A stretch of DNA of 40,335 nucleotides from Porphyra umbilicalis (taxonomy: Eukaryota; Rhodophyta; Bangiophyceae; Bangiales; Bangiaceae). Made by a program: the position numbers and the translations under genes. Shown piece by piece: positions 1 through 9,290 of the stretch. Below the pieces are notes generated by a model that ran no database searches, had not been told where the DNA came from, and was given only the letters and a program-made list of their open reading frames with translations. Location: NCBI GenBank assembly GCA_002049455.2, contig KV919248.1:1-40335 (forward strand). The letters run 5' to 3'. The first letter of the stretch is position 1. Each line of letters begins with the position of its first letter.

Positions 1-2
1 CA

Positions 3-1120
3 CCGGCGGCGCGTTATGTTGGATCTGTGCCGGGCCGCCGGCCGAATAAGTGGCGTAACTTCCGCTCAGGTTTGCGTGCTATTCTGAGAGATTATTTTGG
101 TCTCAATGGGGAGCCGCCTGTCTAAAACGAGGGTGACTTTGAGCGTCGGTTCCGCGTGCCGCGCAGCGTGTTTCTTCGTATATACAATGCCGTGAAGGAC
201 CGACCTTTTTTTGCGCAGCGCATCAATGCGACTGGCCGGCTCCAGGCTCACCCCTTGCAAAAGGTGGTTGCTGCTTTTCGAGTCATTGCGTATGGGGAGG
301 CGCCGGACAGGACTGATGAATATGTGCGACTGTCCGCTTCAACTATTGCTATGTCGGTGCGAGAGTTGATGCGCTTTATTGTGGATGAGTTTGGACCCTC
401 ATATTTGCGTCCCCCCACCCCTGAAGAACTGCAGCGCATTCTGACGCGCAATGCTGAGCGCGGGATGCCCAGTTGCATGGGCTCCCTTGACTGCAGACAC
501 TGGGAGTGGCGTAACTGCCCTAAGGCGTTCGCTGGCATGTACCAGAATCGTCACGGGAAGCGTTCCGTGGTGATGGAGACCGTTTGTGATGAGGACGTCT
601 GGATTTGGCATTTATTTGTGGGGTGTCCTGGATCTCACAACGACCTCAACGTTATGCATGTTTCCCCCCTCTATTTATCCGTTACGAACGGAGAATGGCC
701 GCCCCGTACATTTTCTTACACTGCTAACGGCACGACCCGCACGCTCCTGTATTATCTTGTGGATGGTATTTATCCTCGGTTTGCGTTTTTCGTCTCTCCG
801 TTTCCTGACCCCACGACAGAAGTAGAGGTTACATTTAACCGACTGCAAGAAGCCCTGCGGAAAGATGTCGAACGACTGTATGCCGTGCTTACGCCACGTT
901 TTCATGTGGCTTTGCACCCTGCAAAGTACTCCACCGTTGAGCAGATGATCACCGTCACTAAGGCGGTGGCCATCCGGCACAACATGATCACCGAGAAGCG
1001 ACGCGACGGGTATGTGTCCCGCACCCGTATGGCCGCCGGCGGTCAGGCGGCCGGCGGCGGCGGGGCGGCGGGGCCTGCGGGTGGGCACGGCGGCGCCGCC
1101 GGCAACGCCGGCGGCGGCAA
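3..1120 (+). pseudogene. PIF/Harbinger-type transposase 1 (5' end outside window, in-frame TAA, tail split)
   Basis: DDE nuclease of the PIF/Harbinger (plant transposon protein) group, which would cut and join transposon ends in the nucleus. The frame is open from base 3 and aligns along its whole catalytic part with the second transposase at the right edge of the window. Putative catalytic acidic residues are Asp 489-491 (SLDCRHW), Asp 642-644 (GSHNDLN) and Asp 762-764 (LVDGIYP), all in one frame. A TAA at 123-125 falls where the other copy has Tyr (PPVY), so full-length protein cannot be made without readthrough. The first usable downstream codons lie near 156, but no ATG is there. After about base 1030 the frame becomes Gly/Ala-rich and is interrupted at 1121 by an inserted element; the tail resumes at 3012. 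Family assignment is secure; function is doubtful. Confidence 0.85.
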
Positions 1121-1172
1121 CGTCGGCGGTTCTGCCCACTCGCTTTTTCGGGTTACTTCTTGGTCACTTCGA

Positions 1173-1199
1173 GGCGACACAGGCGCGAGCTGTGTCGCC
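1173..1199. other. Subterminal hairpin next to element 1 left TIR
   Basis: GGCGACACAG pairs perfectly with CTGTGTCGCC across a 7-nt loop. The related element 2 has an equivalent palindrome at 3920-3946, and the right end of element 1 carries a matching TGTGTCGCC. This could be a protein-binding or structural site of the element ends; that role is inference. Confidence 0.5.
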
Positions 1200-1290
1200 A
1201 AGAAGTCGCCAACGGGGGCTACAAAGAGAGTCATACGGTGGATCCAAGGGGACACCCAAGCGAACGGATAGCTAACCGGTTTGTCCAGTT

Positions 1291-1412
1291 TCAGGCATAA
1301 TATGCGAAACACATTTACCACTGATTTCGGGCATATGTTTCAGTACTATTTGGCGGATGCAGATTTGTTGATCCAATTTAGTGCCAATCAATGACTGACA
1401 CGCGACCAACCA
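1291..1412. repeat. Subterminal block R of element 1 (copy at 4036-4157)
   Basis: About 122 bp that recurs with high similarity at 4036-4157 in the same orientation and same relative place in element 2. Shared stretches include TTTACCACTGATTT, GTTTCAGTACTATTTGGCGG and ATCCAATTTAGTGCCAATCA. It contains a CCAAT motif in GTGCCAATCA. Read on the minus strand it gives similar peptides in both copies, but a stop codon in one copy suggests conservation as DNA rather than as protein. Confidence 0.75.
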
Positions 1413-1785
1413 TACCAGGGGGACGTGCTGGGGCGGCGCCCCTCGCCGCCACCGCGCCGCCGGTGCAGCCCGCCACCTTGCCGCCGGCCACGGCCACCGT
1501 CGCCCCGCCGTCGCCCGACGGCGGCCGGCCGCGCCGAGGCATCGTTGCCGAGTCGCCGCCGCCGAGTCCCTGCCCCCGTCAGCGCCGCCCCGCGAGGGGT
1601 GCCTGTCGCCTGCGGGCACAAAATCCGCGGCAGCCGCCGCGGCGCCGCCCCTTGCCGCTGCTGGCGCCCGCCCCTCACCCGGAGTCGACGCGGCGCAGGC
1701 GACGCCGCCCCCCCCCGAGCCGCGCGCACCTCCTTGGCCACCAAGACTACCGCCGCCGCCCCGTCGCTGTCGCCTTCCGCCGCCG

Positions 1786-2250
1786 CGGCTTGCCGCCGCC
1801 GCCGCCGACACCGCGCACCTCCCCAGCACGTCCGACCCCCCCCCGCGCCGACAACGCGGCAGCCGCGGGCGACGACCGCCGCATCACCGCCGCCCCTTGC
1901 CGCCGCCGCCGCCTTGTGCATTGGCGGCGGCGGCGACGACGCGTGGCGGCGGCGGCCGACTCCGCCGCAACGCCCGACACCGCCTCGGCTTGCCGCCGCC
2001 GCCGCCGACACCGCGCAACCCCCCCGCACGTCCGCCCCCCCCGGCCCCCCCGCGCCGACAACGCGGCAGCCGCGTCCGCCGACCGCCGTATCGCTGCCGC
2101 CCCTTTTCGCCGCTGCAGCCTTGTGCATTGGCGGCGGCGGCGACGACGCGTGGCGGCGGCGACCGACGCCGCTGCAACGACCGACACCGCCACGGCTTGA
2201 AGCCGCCGCCGCCGACACCGCGCACCCCCCCCGCACGTCTGCCCCCCCCG
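1786..2250. repeat. Tandem 200-bp repeat in the GC-rich core of element 1
   Basis: The phrase GCCGCCGCCGACACCGCGCA recurs at about 1795, 1995 and 2200. The intervening DNA, including CCTTGTGCATTGGCGGCGGC, repeats in step, giving about 2.3 copies of a 200-bp unit. All six frames are open because of composition, so long ORFs here are not evidence of coding. Confidence 0.7.
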
Positions 2251-2493
2251 GCCCCCCCGCGGCGGGAGGCCGTGGACGCGATGCTGCTCCTTGCCGCCGC
2301 CGGTACTTGCCGCCTAATCGCAGCCGGCGGCGGACCACGCCGGCACTCTGAGTCGCGGCCACCGCACGGGCGGCGGGGGCGGGGGATGGCCACGGGCCAC
2401 CAGGGGTGCCCTTCGCGGCCGCCGGTGGTGGCGGTTGGAGCCTCTCCCGCCCCCCCAATTGCTCTGGGGGCATTTATGGTAAAAGATGTCACC

Positions 2494-2660
2494 GCCAACC
2501 AATCATATTGCTGGAAACACAAGGGTAATCGAGCAGAACAATGAGGACATGGCTCTTGAGCAATGAAAATCGTCTCAGCGCACCTCGCCGCAGGGTAAAA
2601 ACACGGTCAGTGTCAGAGTCCCTCTGATACTGTCATTGCAGTGCGGCATCAGCCAATCAG
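2494..2660. repeat. Subterminal block L of element 1 (copy at 6735-6890)
   Basis: This block matches element 2 in the same orientation: CCAACCAATCATATTGC against CCAACCAATCATTATTC, followed by a shared ACAAGGG, a GAGCAATGA/TATCCAATGA CCAAT-like motif and a CTGTCAG/CTGATACTGTC region. With block R it shows that elements 1 and 2 share ends but not cores. Confidence 0.65.
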
Positions 2661-3011
2661 AGGCAGAATTCACCGGCACGATTGCTATGATAGAGGGCGG
2701 AGACCGGTCTGCTGCTGTCCTCACCATTTCGTGCTGACAGTGATCTCGCCTGAGTGCACCAGGGGCGAGGCCCCTCCTGAATTCGAGAAATTGCATCATT
2801 ACAGTGATGCACAAGCCTGGGACTTGGCCGTGTCAGCTTGATTCTCGCTGTCTTCGCCGTTGGACATGCCATCGGAACCGTATAATAGTGTCGCCAGATC
2901 CCCGACCGCCCATTCCAAGTCGTAGGCTGCGGTTTCGATGGGGCACCACACTGTGTCGCCCTCAAATCGCTTGAAAGTAACCAAAGAAGCGCGATGGCAT
3001 AACCGCCGACG

Positions 3012-3867
3012 AACGGAAGAGCGGCCGCCGCCGGCGGTGACGGATCCACCGGCGGTGGTCTGATTATGGGCGGGGGGGCTGGGGGAGTTGCGGCGGCGGG
3101 CGCCGCCGGCGGTCAGGCGGCCGGCGGCGGCGGCGGGGCGGCGGTACGTGGAGGTGTGCACGGTGCTGCCGCCGGCGACGCCGGCGGCGGCAATGGAGAA
3201 ACGGCCGCCGCCAGCGGTGATGGATGCGCGGGCGGCGATTTGGTTGCTGGTGGGGGGCCTGGGGGAGTTGCGGCTGCGGCCGCCGCCGACGGCGGTCAGG
3301 CGGCCCGCGGCGGCGGCGGGGCGGCGGTACTCGGGGGTGTGCATGGTGCTGCCGCCGGCGACGCCGGCGGCGGCAATGGAGAAACGGCCGCCGCCAGCGG
3401 TGATGGATGCGCGGGCGGCGATTTGGTTGCTGGTGGGGGGCCTGCGGGAGTTGCGGTGGCGGCCGCTGCCCCCGGCGGTCAGGCGGCCGGCGGCGGCGGG
3501 GCGGCGGGCGATGTGGGTGCGCACGGCGGCGCCGCCGGCAACGCCGGCGGCGGCAACGGAGGAGCGGCCGCCGCCGGCGGTGATGGATCCGCCGGCGGCG
3601 ATTTGGTTGCGGGTGGGGGTGCTGGGGGAGTTGCGGCGGCGGCCGCCGCCGCTGGCGGTCAGGCGGCCGGCGGCGGCGGCGGGGCCACCGGCGATGTGGG
3701 TGCGCACGGCGGCGCCGCCGGCAACGCCGGCGGCGGCAATGGAGGAGCGACCGCAGCCGGCGGTGATGGATCCGCCGGCGGCGATTTGGTTGCGGGTGGG
3801 GGTGCTGGGGGAGTTGTGGCGGCGGCCGCTGCCGCCGGCGGCGGTCAGGCGGCCGGCAGCGGGCGAC
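3012..3867 (+). repeat. 180-bp Gly/Ala-rich tandem repeat, continuation of transposase 1 frame
   Basis: Units begin with GGCGGTCAGG at 3108, 3291, 3474, 3654 and 3840. A first unit begins at 1038 and is split by element 1. Each unit encodes about 60 residues with the order GGQAAGGGG, GNAGGGNG, GGDGSAGGDLVAGGG, then an Ala run. The frame is the same as in the upstream transposase (codon starts divisible by 3) and has no stop through the array. Splicing the flanks of both inserted elements gives a short end, PHLAPAR, and TGA at 7341-7343. The array is probably the disordered C-terminal tail of the transposase ORF, or repeat DNA read through by it. Confidence 0.65.
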
Positions 3868-3919
3868 CGTCGGCGGTCGTGCGCAAGGTGACTCTTTGGT
3901 TCCTTATGGGCGACACAAT

Positions 3920-3946
3920 GGCGACACAATATAACAGAGTGTCGCC
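3920..3946. other. Subterminal hairpin of element 2
   Basis: GGCGACAC pairs with GTGTCGCC over an 11-nt loop, at the same distance from the end as the hairpin of element 1. An additional GGCGACAC copy overlaps upstream at 3909-3916. Confidence 0.45.
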
Positions 3947-4035
3947 AGAGAGTCGCACAGGCAGGCTAAATGTGTCGCAGACGGTAGCACCACGGGAGCA
4001 CTTCAGCGGCGGATCAGCATCCGGGCGTGCCGGTT

Positions 4036-4157
4036 TCTGGCATAATTTGCGCAAATTATTTACCACTGATTTTGAGCATATGTTTCAGTACTATTTGGCG
4101 GATGCAGATGTGTTAATCCAATTTAGTGCCAATCAATGACGGACATGCGACCAACCA
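4036..4157. repeat. Subterminal block R of element 2
   Basis: Direct-orientation counterpart of 1291-1412. Differences are mainly single substitutions, for example GATTTTGAGCATATG against GATTTCGGGCATATG. Confidence 0.75.
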
Positions 4158-4180
4158 AATTAGTCGAATGACATTGCCGA

Positions 4181-4723
4181 TCACGCAACGCCGCTGCTGC
4201 CGCGGCCGTGGTAGCGGCCGCCCCCCCCTCCCCCCCCCCCTGCGGCCCGCCGCGTCAGCGGGCCGCAACCCCCGGCGGGGGTCCCCCCCCCCCCCCCAGC
4301 CGCCGCCGACCGCGCCACCGCGTAGGCGCGGCGCCCCCGCAGCAGCGCGCTCACGTCGAGGTCCCCCCCCAGCTGCGCCGCCCCCGCGCCGTAGCGGTAG
4401 GCCAAGAACGCTGCGTGGGCGGCGAGCACCGCGTCCTGCCCCCCGACGGCGAGCACGTCGGCGACGAGCGCCTTGACGGCGGGGGGGAGGCGGCGGCGGG
4501 GCCGTCAGCACCCGCGGCGGCGGCGCCCGCGGCGGCGTGGTGATTGGCCGTTGCCGCCGCCGCCCACCCGTCCCAGTCGTTCCGCAGTGCGTCGGCCGGC
4601 AGACAGCCGGCCGCGGGAGCGGGGGAGGGGGCATCCGCCACCGCGTGGGGGCAAGGCGCGTCACCGGCCGCCGCCGCGTCGGCGCCGCCGTCGGCCGCCG
4701 CCGCGCCGCCGCGGGCTGCCTTC

Positions 4724-4754
<31 letters not shown>

Positions 4755-5547
4755 AACCGTCGGCCGCCGCGCCAACGCCGCCGCATCCGCCGCCCGCCAC
4801 CGCCGGCGCGGACGCGTCAATCTGCGCGGCGGCGGCGGCGACGAACCCTCTTCGGCTCGCGCGGCGGGAGCCCGACAAGCGGCGGCGCGCCGCCGTGCCG
4901 CCGCCGCCGCCCGCGGCGGGCGGCACGGGCCACGGCGTCGGCTGCGGACCGTCGACGCTGTCGCGACCGCCGGCGGCAACTGCCGCGTCGGCGCGCGCCG
5001 GCGGCGGCGACGCGGAGCGCTGGCGCGGTGCCCGGGCGGCGGTGCGGGCGCGGCGGCCGGCGCGGGGCGACGACGATGATCGGGGGTCGGTGGGGGGGCG
5101 CGCCGCGGCGGACGCTGGCGGACTGGCCGCTGCGGCGGCGCCCGTTGCCGCCGTCGGTGGCGGCGGCGGTGGTGTGAGCGGCGACGGCGGGGACGGCGGG
5201 GCGGAGCGGGGGGGGGCCACCTGCGGTGTGGGGGCGCGGGGGGGGGGCGGTGGTGACGCTCTTGCCAGTGCCGCCTGCGCATCGGTCGCGGCGGCGGAGC
5301 GCCCCAGCGTGGGCGACGGAGGTGGGGACGGCGGCGGGGGTGTCGCCTGTGCGTCGACGCCTCCCCGGGCGCCGGGGCGGCGCGCGTCGCCGGCGCCGCG
5401 CTGCCGCGGCCGCCGTCGTTTCCGTCGGGCCGCCCGGCGTCGCCTCCCGTCGGGGCGGTGGGGATCTCCACAAGCCCCGCCGCCGCGTGCCCGTCGGCCA
5501 CCGCCTGCGCCGCCGTCGGCGGCGCCTTGGCCACGGGCAGCCGCCAC
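4181..5547 (-). pseudogene. Possible degraded GC-rich reading frame inside element 2
   Basis: On the minus strand, part of the core reads like ordinary protein rather than pure low complexity: DALRNDWDGWAAAATANHHA near 4570 in one frame, then AVLAAHAAFLAYRYGAGAAQ near 4400 in another. The change of frame falls at a run of seven C (minus strand) near 4480, so a one-base length change there would join the two. I recognise no family. It could equally be a compositional artefact, since every frame in this core is open for long stretches. Confidence 0.25.
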
Positions 5548-5924
5548 TGCAGCGGCGGCGACACGGGCAACGGCGCCGCGGGGCGGCCTGCGCCCGCCGC
5601 CGGTGCGGCCCGCCCCCCCGCCCGCACCGCGGACCCGTCAGGCGACGCCGCGGTGGCCTTCGGCGGCGGCGGCGGCGCGGCGGGCGCGTCGGCCGCAGGC
5701 GCGGCTGCGCCCGCACCCGCCGGCGGGGCCTCTGCCGCGTCTGCCGCCGCGGGCGCGTCGGCGGGCGGCGCCGACGGCGGCCGCCGGCGGAGCGACCGCG
5801 ACGGCCGCCGCCGCTCCCGCCGCCCGTCGGCGGCGGCTGCGTCGCCGAGCGGCCGCCCCGCGCGCGGCCGCGGCCCTGCGTCGGCGCTGCCGCGGCGATG
5901 TGGCGGGGAGAAACGTGTGAGCAG

Positions 5925-6340
5925 TGCGCCACTCCTGACGCCGCCACCGCCGTTGACGCCGCGCTGGCGCGCGCATTGCGCCGCGGCACCACTGTGGCGG
6001 CGCTGGCGGCCCCACCTCCCCCATCCAGACCGACGCGCAGCCGTTGATGCCGCCGCTCCCCACCACGAACAGCGTCGACGGTGCGCCGGCATTGCCGCCG
6101 CCGCATCCCTTGCCGCTGCGCAGCCGCGTGCCTTGGAGGCGGCGTCGATCCCGCCCGAACCCCAAGCGACGAGCGGCCACTGCCGCTTCCGCGTCCTGCC
6201 GCCAGAGGTAGCTGCCAGGCGCCGCGGTTGCCACAGCCGCCACTCTTGACGCCGCACGGCAGCGCGCGATGCACAGCGGCGCCACCGCGGCGGCGGCGGC
6301 GACCGCCCCCCCATCCCCACCGACGCGCGGCCGTTCCACG
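5925..6340. repeat. Imperfect ~300-bp repeat in the core of element 2
   Basis: CACTCCTGACGCCGCC at about 5930 and CACTCTTGACGCCGC at about 6240 start two units. Each later contains CCCCATCC..ACCGACGCGC followed by GCCGTT (about 6020 and 6310). The core has grown at least partly by local duplication. Confidence 0.4.
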
Positions 6341-6734
6341 TCCACAGAGGAGTGGCGGGTGCAGCTGCTGCGCGTCGCCGCCGCCGCCGCCTCCGTTGTC
6401 GCTGCCGCCGCCATCGTCTCTGCAGCCGCCTCCGCCGCCGCTGCCGCCACCTCCACCGCCGACGCCACCGCCACCGCCACCGCCACGACCGCCGTCGAGG
6501 GCGAAGTGCGGGTGGCGGGTGGGGGTGGGGCCATATAGCGCCCTCTGCCCCAGCACACGGGTCGGTGAGGGGGGGGGGGGGTGTCCGCGCCGGCTGCTGC
6601 CTGCCCATTCGGCCTGCCGCCGCCGCCATTGCCGGTCCCACGACGACCCGCCTCACGATCGGTCCACAATGGCATCCGCCACCAGCGTAGAGCCCCCCCT
6701 CCGCACATCAATATAATATTGGGGTAATCTCCGG

Positions 6735-6890
6735 GGTAAAGGACGGCCCCCAACCAATCATTATTCCGTAAAAACAAGGGGAAAGGAGCATATAAAAGGA
6801 CACACGGCTTTTATCCAATGAGAAACATCGACACCTGTCGCCGACGGGCAGAGTTACTGTCAGCATCACGGTCTGTCAGATAGGGCAACG
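6735..6890. promoter_or_regulatory. Block L of element 2 with CCAAT and TATA-like motifs
   Basis: CCAACCAATCATT at about 6740, CATATAAAAGG at about 6789 and TATCCAATGAG at about 6810 lie within 80 bp, in a stretch much richer in A/T than the flanking core. The CCAAT motifs are also in element 1 block L; the TATA-like motif is not. A promoter role for element-borne transcription is plausible but only inferred. Confidence 0.3.
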
Positions 6891-7343
6891 CAGATTGGAT
6901 CGCCAGATCAGCTGACAGCCAGAGGATCTGGAGAACGAGATCAGGAGCCCCGCAGAGCCCCGTCGGATTGGCAATGCGGGCGATATTCCGGTCTCATGAC
7001 GCTGCAGAGCCCTTGCCAAGATCGGAGAAACCGCTTTGAGATTCTTGTGCCGCAATTGAGAAGCGGCCCGAGCGCGGTATGCTCAGATTCATCCCGAATT
7101 TGAGGGAAAGTAGCCCACGCCGCTGGGACTTGGCCGCACGCAGCGCTTTCCCATTGACTTTGCCACGGAATGGTCGATGCAGTCGAAATCTGGGGAGCAC
7201 CAATCTGTCAACAGTCCGTCTCCAGCCTGGAATCGCACATTGCCCGGGAGCACCATGCGGTGGGGCTCTCGAAACACTCTGAAGTAACCGAACAAGCACG
7301 TTGGCAGAACCGCCGACGACCCCACCTGGCGCCCGCGCGCTGA

Positions 7344-8800
7344 CGACCCCTCGCGGATGCTCGGCACACGCGGCTCGGCATCTGTCCTTGCTGGCGGGTG
7401 ACCGCCAGGTCTTGGCCCGGGGGGGGGTTGCAATTGGCAGGGGCTAAGTCCAGTACTTATGCCCTGACGGGACTTGCACCCGCCTCTCCGTACTTCGGAT
7501 TGCGGGCTATGGGACAGCTGTCCTTCCCTAAGTAGCCCCCCCTATTCGGGCCCGGGGTTACTATTCCGTCTCTTTTTTTCGTCTGTTTCCGTCTTGTTCT
7601 TTGGCGCCGGCCACGGCCCACGCCGCCCCGTCTTGTTTGCCATCTAAATCTTGGCGTCTCTCTCGGGTCCTAGCCCTTGCGCGCCTTTGCGCCGTCTAGG
7701 TCCTCTTGGGAGGTCGACCCTTTGGGTCCTTCTCTTCTGTATTGTCAGTGTTGCCACGGGGTATTTGCTCGCGCCTTCTTTGTTGCCACATCAGCCACTC
7801 GCCGCTCACGCGCATCCCAACGGGTGCGTGACCAGACACTCACAGAACCGTCTCCCCCGTCGTACAAGATAATGGGTTCAAAAACTTTCCAACAGGTGAA
7901 CTCCGTGGTGTGCGCCAGCGGCGCGCCTCCAGGGCTGTGCGTGCAGAGAGCTGTACAAACAAGAATACAAGCAGGGGCAGCACGGCTCCCGCGCAACCGT
8001 ACATTGCAGGGAGGAGTACCGGCGTCAACTCGTTTCGGAGCTGTGACAGGTGATGGCCGCTGCCTCCAGCGCGGCACGGCGCATTCGATGCGCCCCTCCC
8101 CCGGTTCCGTAGCCCACGTGCCTCCAGACGACGAGGGCAAGACGACGATAGTGCGCTGTCCGACCAGGCCAGGCGACAACCGCGTTTGAAGCGGGCCTCC
8201 AGCAACAAAACGAGACCGCATGCACGCCGGTGGTGCACCCCGTGGCTACGGCAGCGGGCCGTTGCCCAACGGCGCCCGTTTGGCGGCGCTCCACGAGGGC
8301 GCCGTGCAGCCCCGGCGCGCCGAGCTCTGTAAAAAAAACGAGCACCCCCGGTCATCCGCACGGCGGATACGAGGACGACTCCTCACGACCCCTCAGCACT
8401 GCCTGCCAGCAGCGATACTCTTGCAGGCAAAGATCGGACGGGTCGCACCTCGAGACCTGGCCGGCAGTCAAGAAGCCCGGCGCGGCGCGCTCCGACAGCG
8501 CCGCAAGCGCGATCGCCGACGATGCGCTGCCAAAGTCGGGGACAACGAACTTAGACGATGCAGCGTGTGGACGTGAAGCGCACGACGCGCCCAGACAGAG
8601 GGCCAAGGGCACGCCCGTTCCGAGTGTGGCGCTGATAATCACGCAACGAAGGCGAGCCGCACATATTGCCCAAACACAGCCGCCATTGGATTCGCCGCAT
8701 GGCGTTGGCCCGCGCCAGTCCAATGCTGGCGGCGCACGGGGCGTCTCAATCGAGGGGGGCTTCTCTTCCAAAGTACTGTGAGCCGATGATTGAAAGCCAA
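7344..8800. other. Gene-poor stretch right of element 2
   Basis: No ORF with an ATG and protein-like composition was found. The stretch holds a structured segment at 7440-7550 (complementary GGGCTA/TAGCCC and a tRNA T-arm-like GCGGGTGCAAGTCCCGT on the minus strand), which I did not accept as a tRNA. The rest shows no recognisable feature. Confidence 0.4.
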
Positions 8801-9290
8801 TAGTGTGGGGGAAACCCCCCTGACAGGGGAGACACGACCCCCCGGCATGAGCCGGGGACGGGTCGCGAACAGTCACGCAACACCCCCCTAGGGGGGTAGC
8901 GTGGGACAACCCCCTTGGGGGGGTGTCCAGGGAGCCCCAGGGCCACACATGAAACGACCCCTCTAAAGGGGCGTGAGGCGTGGAACGCCCGATCGGGCCC
9001 CCCTGGGGGGGTCTGGCACACGCAAGGGAGGCACCCGTCATCCCGAATCCGGGCCCTCTGGGGGGACCGGGAAGCTTGAGGAAGCTTCCGCAATCCGAGC
9101 GTAAGCCGGACCGAGATATAATCTCGACCAGGGACAAAATCCCACCGGAATTCTATCCGGGAAAATTGAAAAATCTTGGGATAAGTCCCGAGGTATTGGT
9201 TTTGGGTAAGTCCTGAAATCTGGGAAGTCTTAGTGACTTTCCTTCTTCCGCCCGAGACGGGCGAGGGTCCCCTTCCAGTGGAAGGGCTGT
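8801..9290. repeat. Dense serial array of short hairpins
   Basis: At least ten short inverted repeats follow each other in under 500 bp. They include GGGGGAAACCCCC (8806), CCCCGGCATGAGCCGGGG nested in CGACCC..GGGTCG (8836-8866), CCCCCCTAGGGGGG nested in CACGC..GCGTG (8873-8903), CCCCCTTGGGGG nested in GGACA..TGTCC (8905-8929), CCCCTCTAAAGGGG (8957), CCCCCCTGGGGGGG (8999), GAGATATAATCTC (9114) and CGCCCGAGACGGGCG plus CCCTTCCAGTGGAAGGG (9249-9288). Loops and stems differ, so this is repeated architecture rather than a copied unit. Function unknown. Confidence 0.7.

Larger units (their letters stand above)
1121..3011. mobile_element. TIR element 1 with hyper-GC core, 2-bp target duplication
   Basis: The left end begins CGTCGGCGGTTCTGCC and the right end, reversed, begins CGTCGGCGGTTATGCC. 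Similarity continues imperfectly for about 60 bp to a shared GGCGACACA. The flanks carry AA at 1119-1120 and 3012-3013. Removing the element and one AA gives GGCAACGGAAGAGCGG, matching uninterrupted units of the surrounding 180-bp repeat, so the boundaries are supported by an empty-site comparison inside the window. The ends are moderately AT-rich with CCAAT-like motifs; the 1.0-kb core is extremely GC-rich. No transposase is encoded, so it is presumably non-autonomous. A 2-bp duplication does not fit PIF, hAT, piggyBac or Mutator habits; family unknown. Confidence 0.8.
3868..7318. mobile_element. TIR element 2, larger relative of element 1, 2-bp target duplication
   Basis: The left end is CGTCGGCGGTCGTGC and the reversed right end is CGTCGGCGGTTCTGCC, with similar sequence further in (TTTGGTT..TTAT against TTCGGTTACTTC). 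The dinucleotide AC is present at 3866-3867 and again at 7319-7320. Blocks R (4036-4157) and L (6735-6890) match those of element 1; the 2.5-kb hyper-GC core between them does not. No recognisable transposase is present. Together with element 1 it defines a family with conserved ends and exchangeable GC-rich interiors. Confidence 0.75.

Noticed and set aside
4113..6656. 847-codon minus-strand open frame
   Set aside because: Extreme Arg/Pro/Ala composition; all frames are open in this GC core, and its last residues fall in block R, which is conserved as DNA with a stop in only one copy.
7440..7550. Second tRNA-like sequence on the minus strand (GCGGGTGCAAGTCCCGT as T arm, hairpin like a long variable arm)
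   Set aside because: No matching acceptor stem, no A-box-like D arm, no 5-bp anticodon stem, and the T loop lacks the usual T-T-C. A permuted tRNA could not be built either.
7651..7872. Short frame with a hydrophobic stretch (LWVLLFCIVSVATGYLLA)
   Set aside because: Starts without ATG and has no neighbour or homologue that I recognise.
8801..9290. Hairpin array considered as a CRISPR array or integron-type array
   Set aside because: The palindromes are not copies of one repeat and spacing is uneven; the host is eukaryotic.
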